A stretch of 5,327 nt of DNA from CBFDBT01 sp965603115. Its GTDB lineage: Bacteria > Pseudomonadota > Alphaproteobacteria > Sphingomonadales > Kordiimonadaceae. The DNA lies in assembly GCA_965603115.1 (NCBI GenBank), contig CBFDBT010000181.1, positions 1 to 5,327 on the forward strand. Reading direction: 5' to 3'. Made by a program: the position numbers and the translations under genes. The first letter of the stretch is position 1, and each line of letters starts with the position of its first letter. Of this stretch, positions 4,546-5,327 are shown one piece after another. A model generated the notes under the pieces. That model saw only the letters and a program-made list of their open reading frames with translations. It was not told the DNA's origin and ran no database searches.

Positions 4546-5327
4546 TTGTTAGAAAAACCTAAAATATCTGATGTCGTAATCTTGTTTGCCATCGCTTTTT
4601 TCTGGGGGTCAGCCTTTTCCTTCATAGAAGTTGCTCTGCGTGATGTTACACCAGTAGTAATTGCTGCTGTACGCATTACTATTGGGGCAATATTCCTATA
4701 CGCTGTAGTAAAGTGGCGCGGACATGCAATGCCGACAGACTATGCCAATTGGCGTGACATGACCGTCACAGGTTTAAGTGGAAATGCCATTCCTTTTGTT
4801 CTCATCGCATGGGGTCAGCAGTATGTAGATAGCTCACTCACCGCGATTTTAATCTCCATAGTACCGCTTTCCACACTATTTTTTGCCCATATCCTCACCC
4901 ATGATGAAAAAATAACAAGCCCAAGACTTATCGGTTTTTTAATGGGTGTTTTTGGACTGGTCGCCCTATCCTTGGGGGAAGATTTTTCTGCGCTTGACGC
5001 ATCAGGAGCGGGCATCATAGCCATCACCTTAGCCACGCTCGGCTATGGTTATGCCGGCATTCATCTACGAAAGCTAAAGCATCTGCGGTCTAGCGTTAGC
5101 GCAGCGGGACTATTAATTTCTTCAGCCGTGCTCACAATTCCTCTTGCCTTCATGCTCGAAACCCCACTTTCACTGACCCCATCAACTAATAGCCTGTTAT
5201 CGCTACTCTATCTGGGTATTTTCCCGTCCGGCGTGGCCATCATATTAGTGTCTAAACTGGTTTTTAGAATGGGGGCTACCTTTGCAGCACTCAACAATTA
5301 CATCAGCCCGCTTTTTGGTGTGGCCAT
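4546..5327 (+). CDS. EamA/DMT-family transporter, partial
   Basis: An open frame of 260 codons that runs off the right edge. It encodes an EamA-domain (drug/metabolite transporter) permease of the inner membrane; complete members have about 290-300 residues and ten helices in two EamA repeats. Family features seen: FAIAFFWGSAFSFIEVAL (14-31) opening the first repeat, NAIPFVLIAWGQQYVDSSL (80-98), ISIVPLSTLFFA (103-114), DEKIT (120-124), GFLMGVFGLVALSLGED (130-146), and the second repeat from about 155 ending in the fragment AALNNYISPLFGVA. About nine hydrophobic spans are present, so roughly the last helix is missing. The start is read as TTG 4546 with AAGAG seven bases upstream; an in-frame TAA at 4528 excludes a longer frame, and the nearby ATG at 4539 is in another frame. 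Substrate not predictable; amino acid or metabolite efflux is common in the family. Confidence 0.88.
   Translation, partial: MLEKPKISDVVILFAIAFFWGSAFSFIEVALRDVTPVVIAAVRITIGAIFLYAVVKWRGHAMPTDYANWRDMTVTGLSGNAIPFVLIAWGQQYVDSSLTAILISIVPLSTLFFAHILTHDEKITSPRLIGFLMGVFGLVALSLGEDFSALDASGAGIIAITLATLGYGYAGIHLRKLKHLRSSVSAAGLLISSAVLTIPLAFMLETPLSLTPSTNSLLSLLYLGIFPSGVAIILVSKLVFRMGATFAALNNYISPLFGVA

Noticed and set aside
4815..5036. Minus-strand frame opposite the EamA permease
   Set aside because: It lies within a strongly supported transporter gene and has no recognisable product.

Overview
The window comes from an alphaproteobacterium, probably a marine or otherwise sodium-exposed one. The evidence is a tandem double cold-shock-domain protein of the alphaproteobacterial type, a full-consensus CtrA box (TTAA-N7-TTAACCAT), an alphaproteobacterial-style RecX, and a NhaB sodium/proton antiporter. 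Base composition looks moderate (mid-40s %GC by eye), with AT-rich spacers. Genus cannot be named from this alone. The density is that of ordinary chromosome: no insertion sequence, phage gene, CRISPR array or integrase was seen.

Layout, left to right. Positions 1-49 hold the 5' two thirds of a tRNA-Pro(UGG) gene on the minus strand, cut by the window edge. Upstream of it on the same strand are a PaaI-type hotdog thioesterase (97-543) and a secreted DUF192 protein (540-1027); the two genes overlap by ATGA. The DUF192 gene carries an apparent one-base deletion in a four-base A/T run at 880-883, so its signal peptide and its domain lie in different frames. Further upstream on the minus strand are a double cold-shock protein (1202-1744) with a strong terminator behind it, and nhaB (1927-3519) with its own near-perfect terminator. 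The spacer before the cold-shock gene holds a CtrA box inside a plausible promoter.

Right of nhaB the orientation changes. A 41-codon, TTG-started ORF for an acidic single-span membrane peptide (3683-3808, plus strand) has a good ribosome binding site and a promoter-like pair. It converges on recX (3818-4333, minus). recX is divergent from an EamA/DMT-family permease (4546 to the right edge, plus), and the shared upstream region contains a perfect 7+5+7 inverted repeat.

The genes do not form one pathway. The minus-strand block reads as three transcription units (nhaB; double cold-shock gene; DUF192-thioesterase), perhaps with read-through into the tRNA. No obviously new multi-gene system is present. 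The items most worth a second look are the CtrA box over the cold-shock promoter, the unlisted small membrane peptide, the DUF192 frameshift, the His/Asp-rich loop in NhaB, and the recX/EamA inverted repeat.
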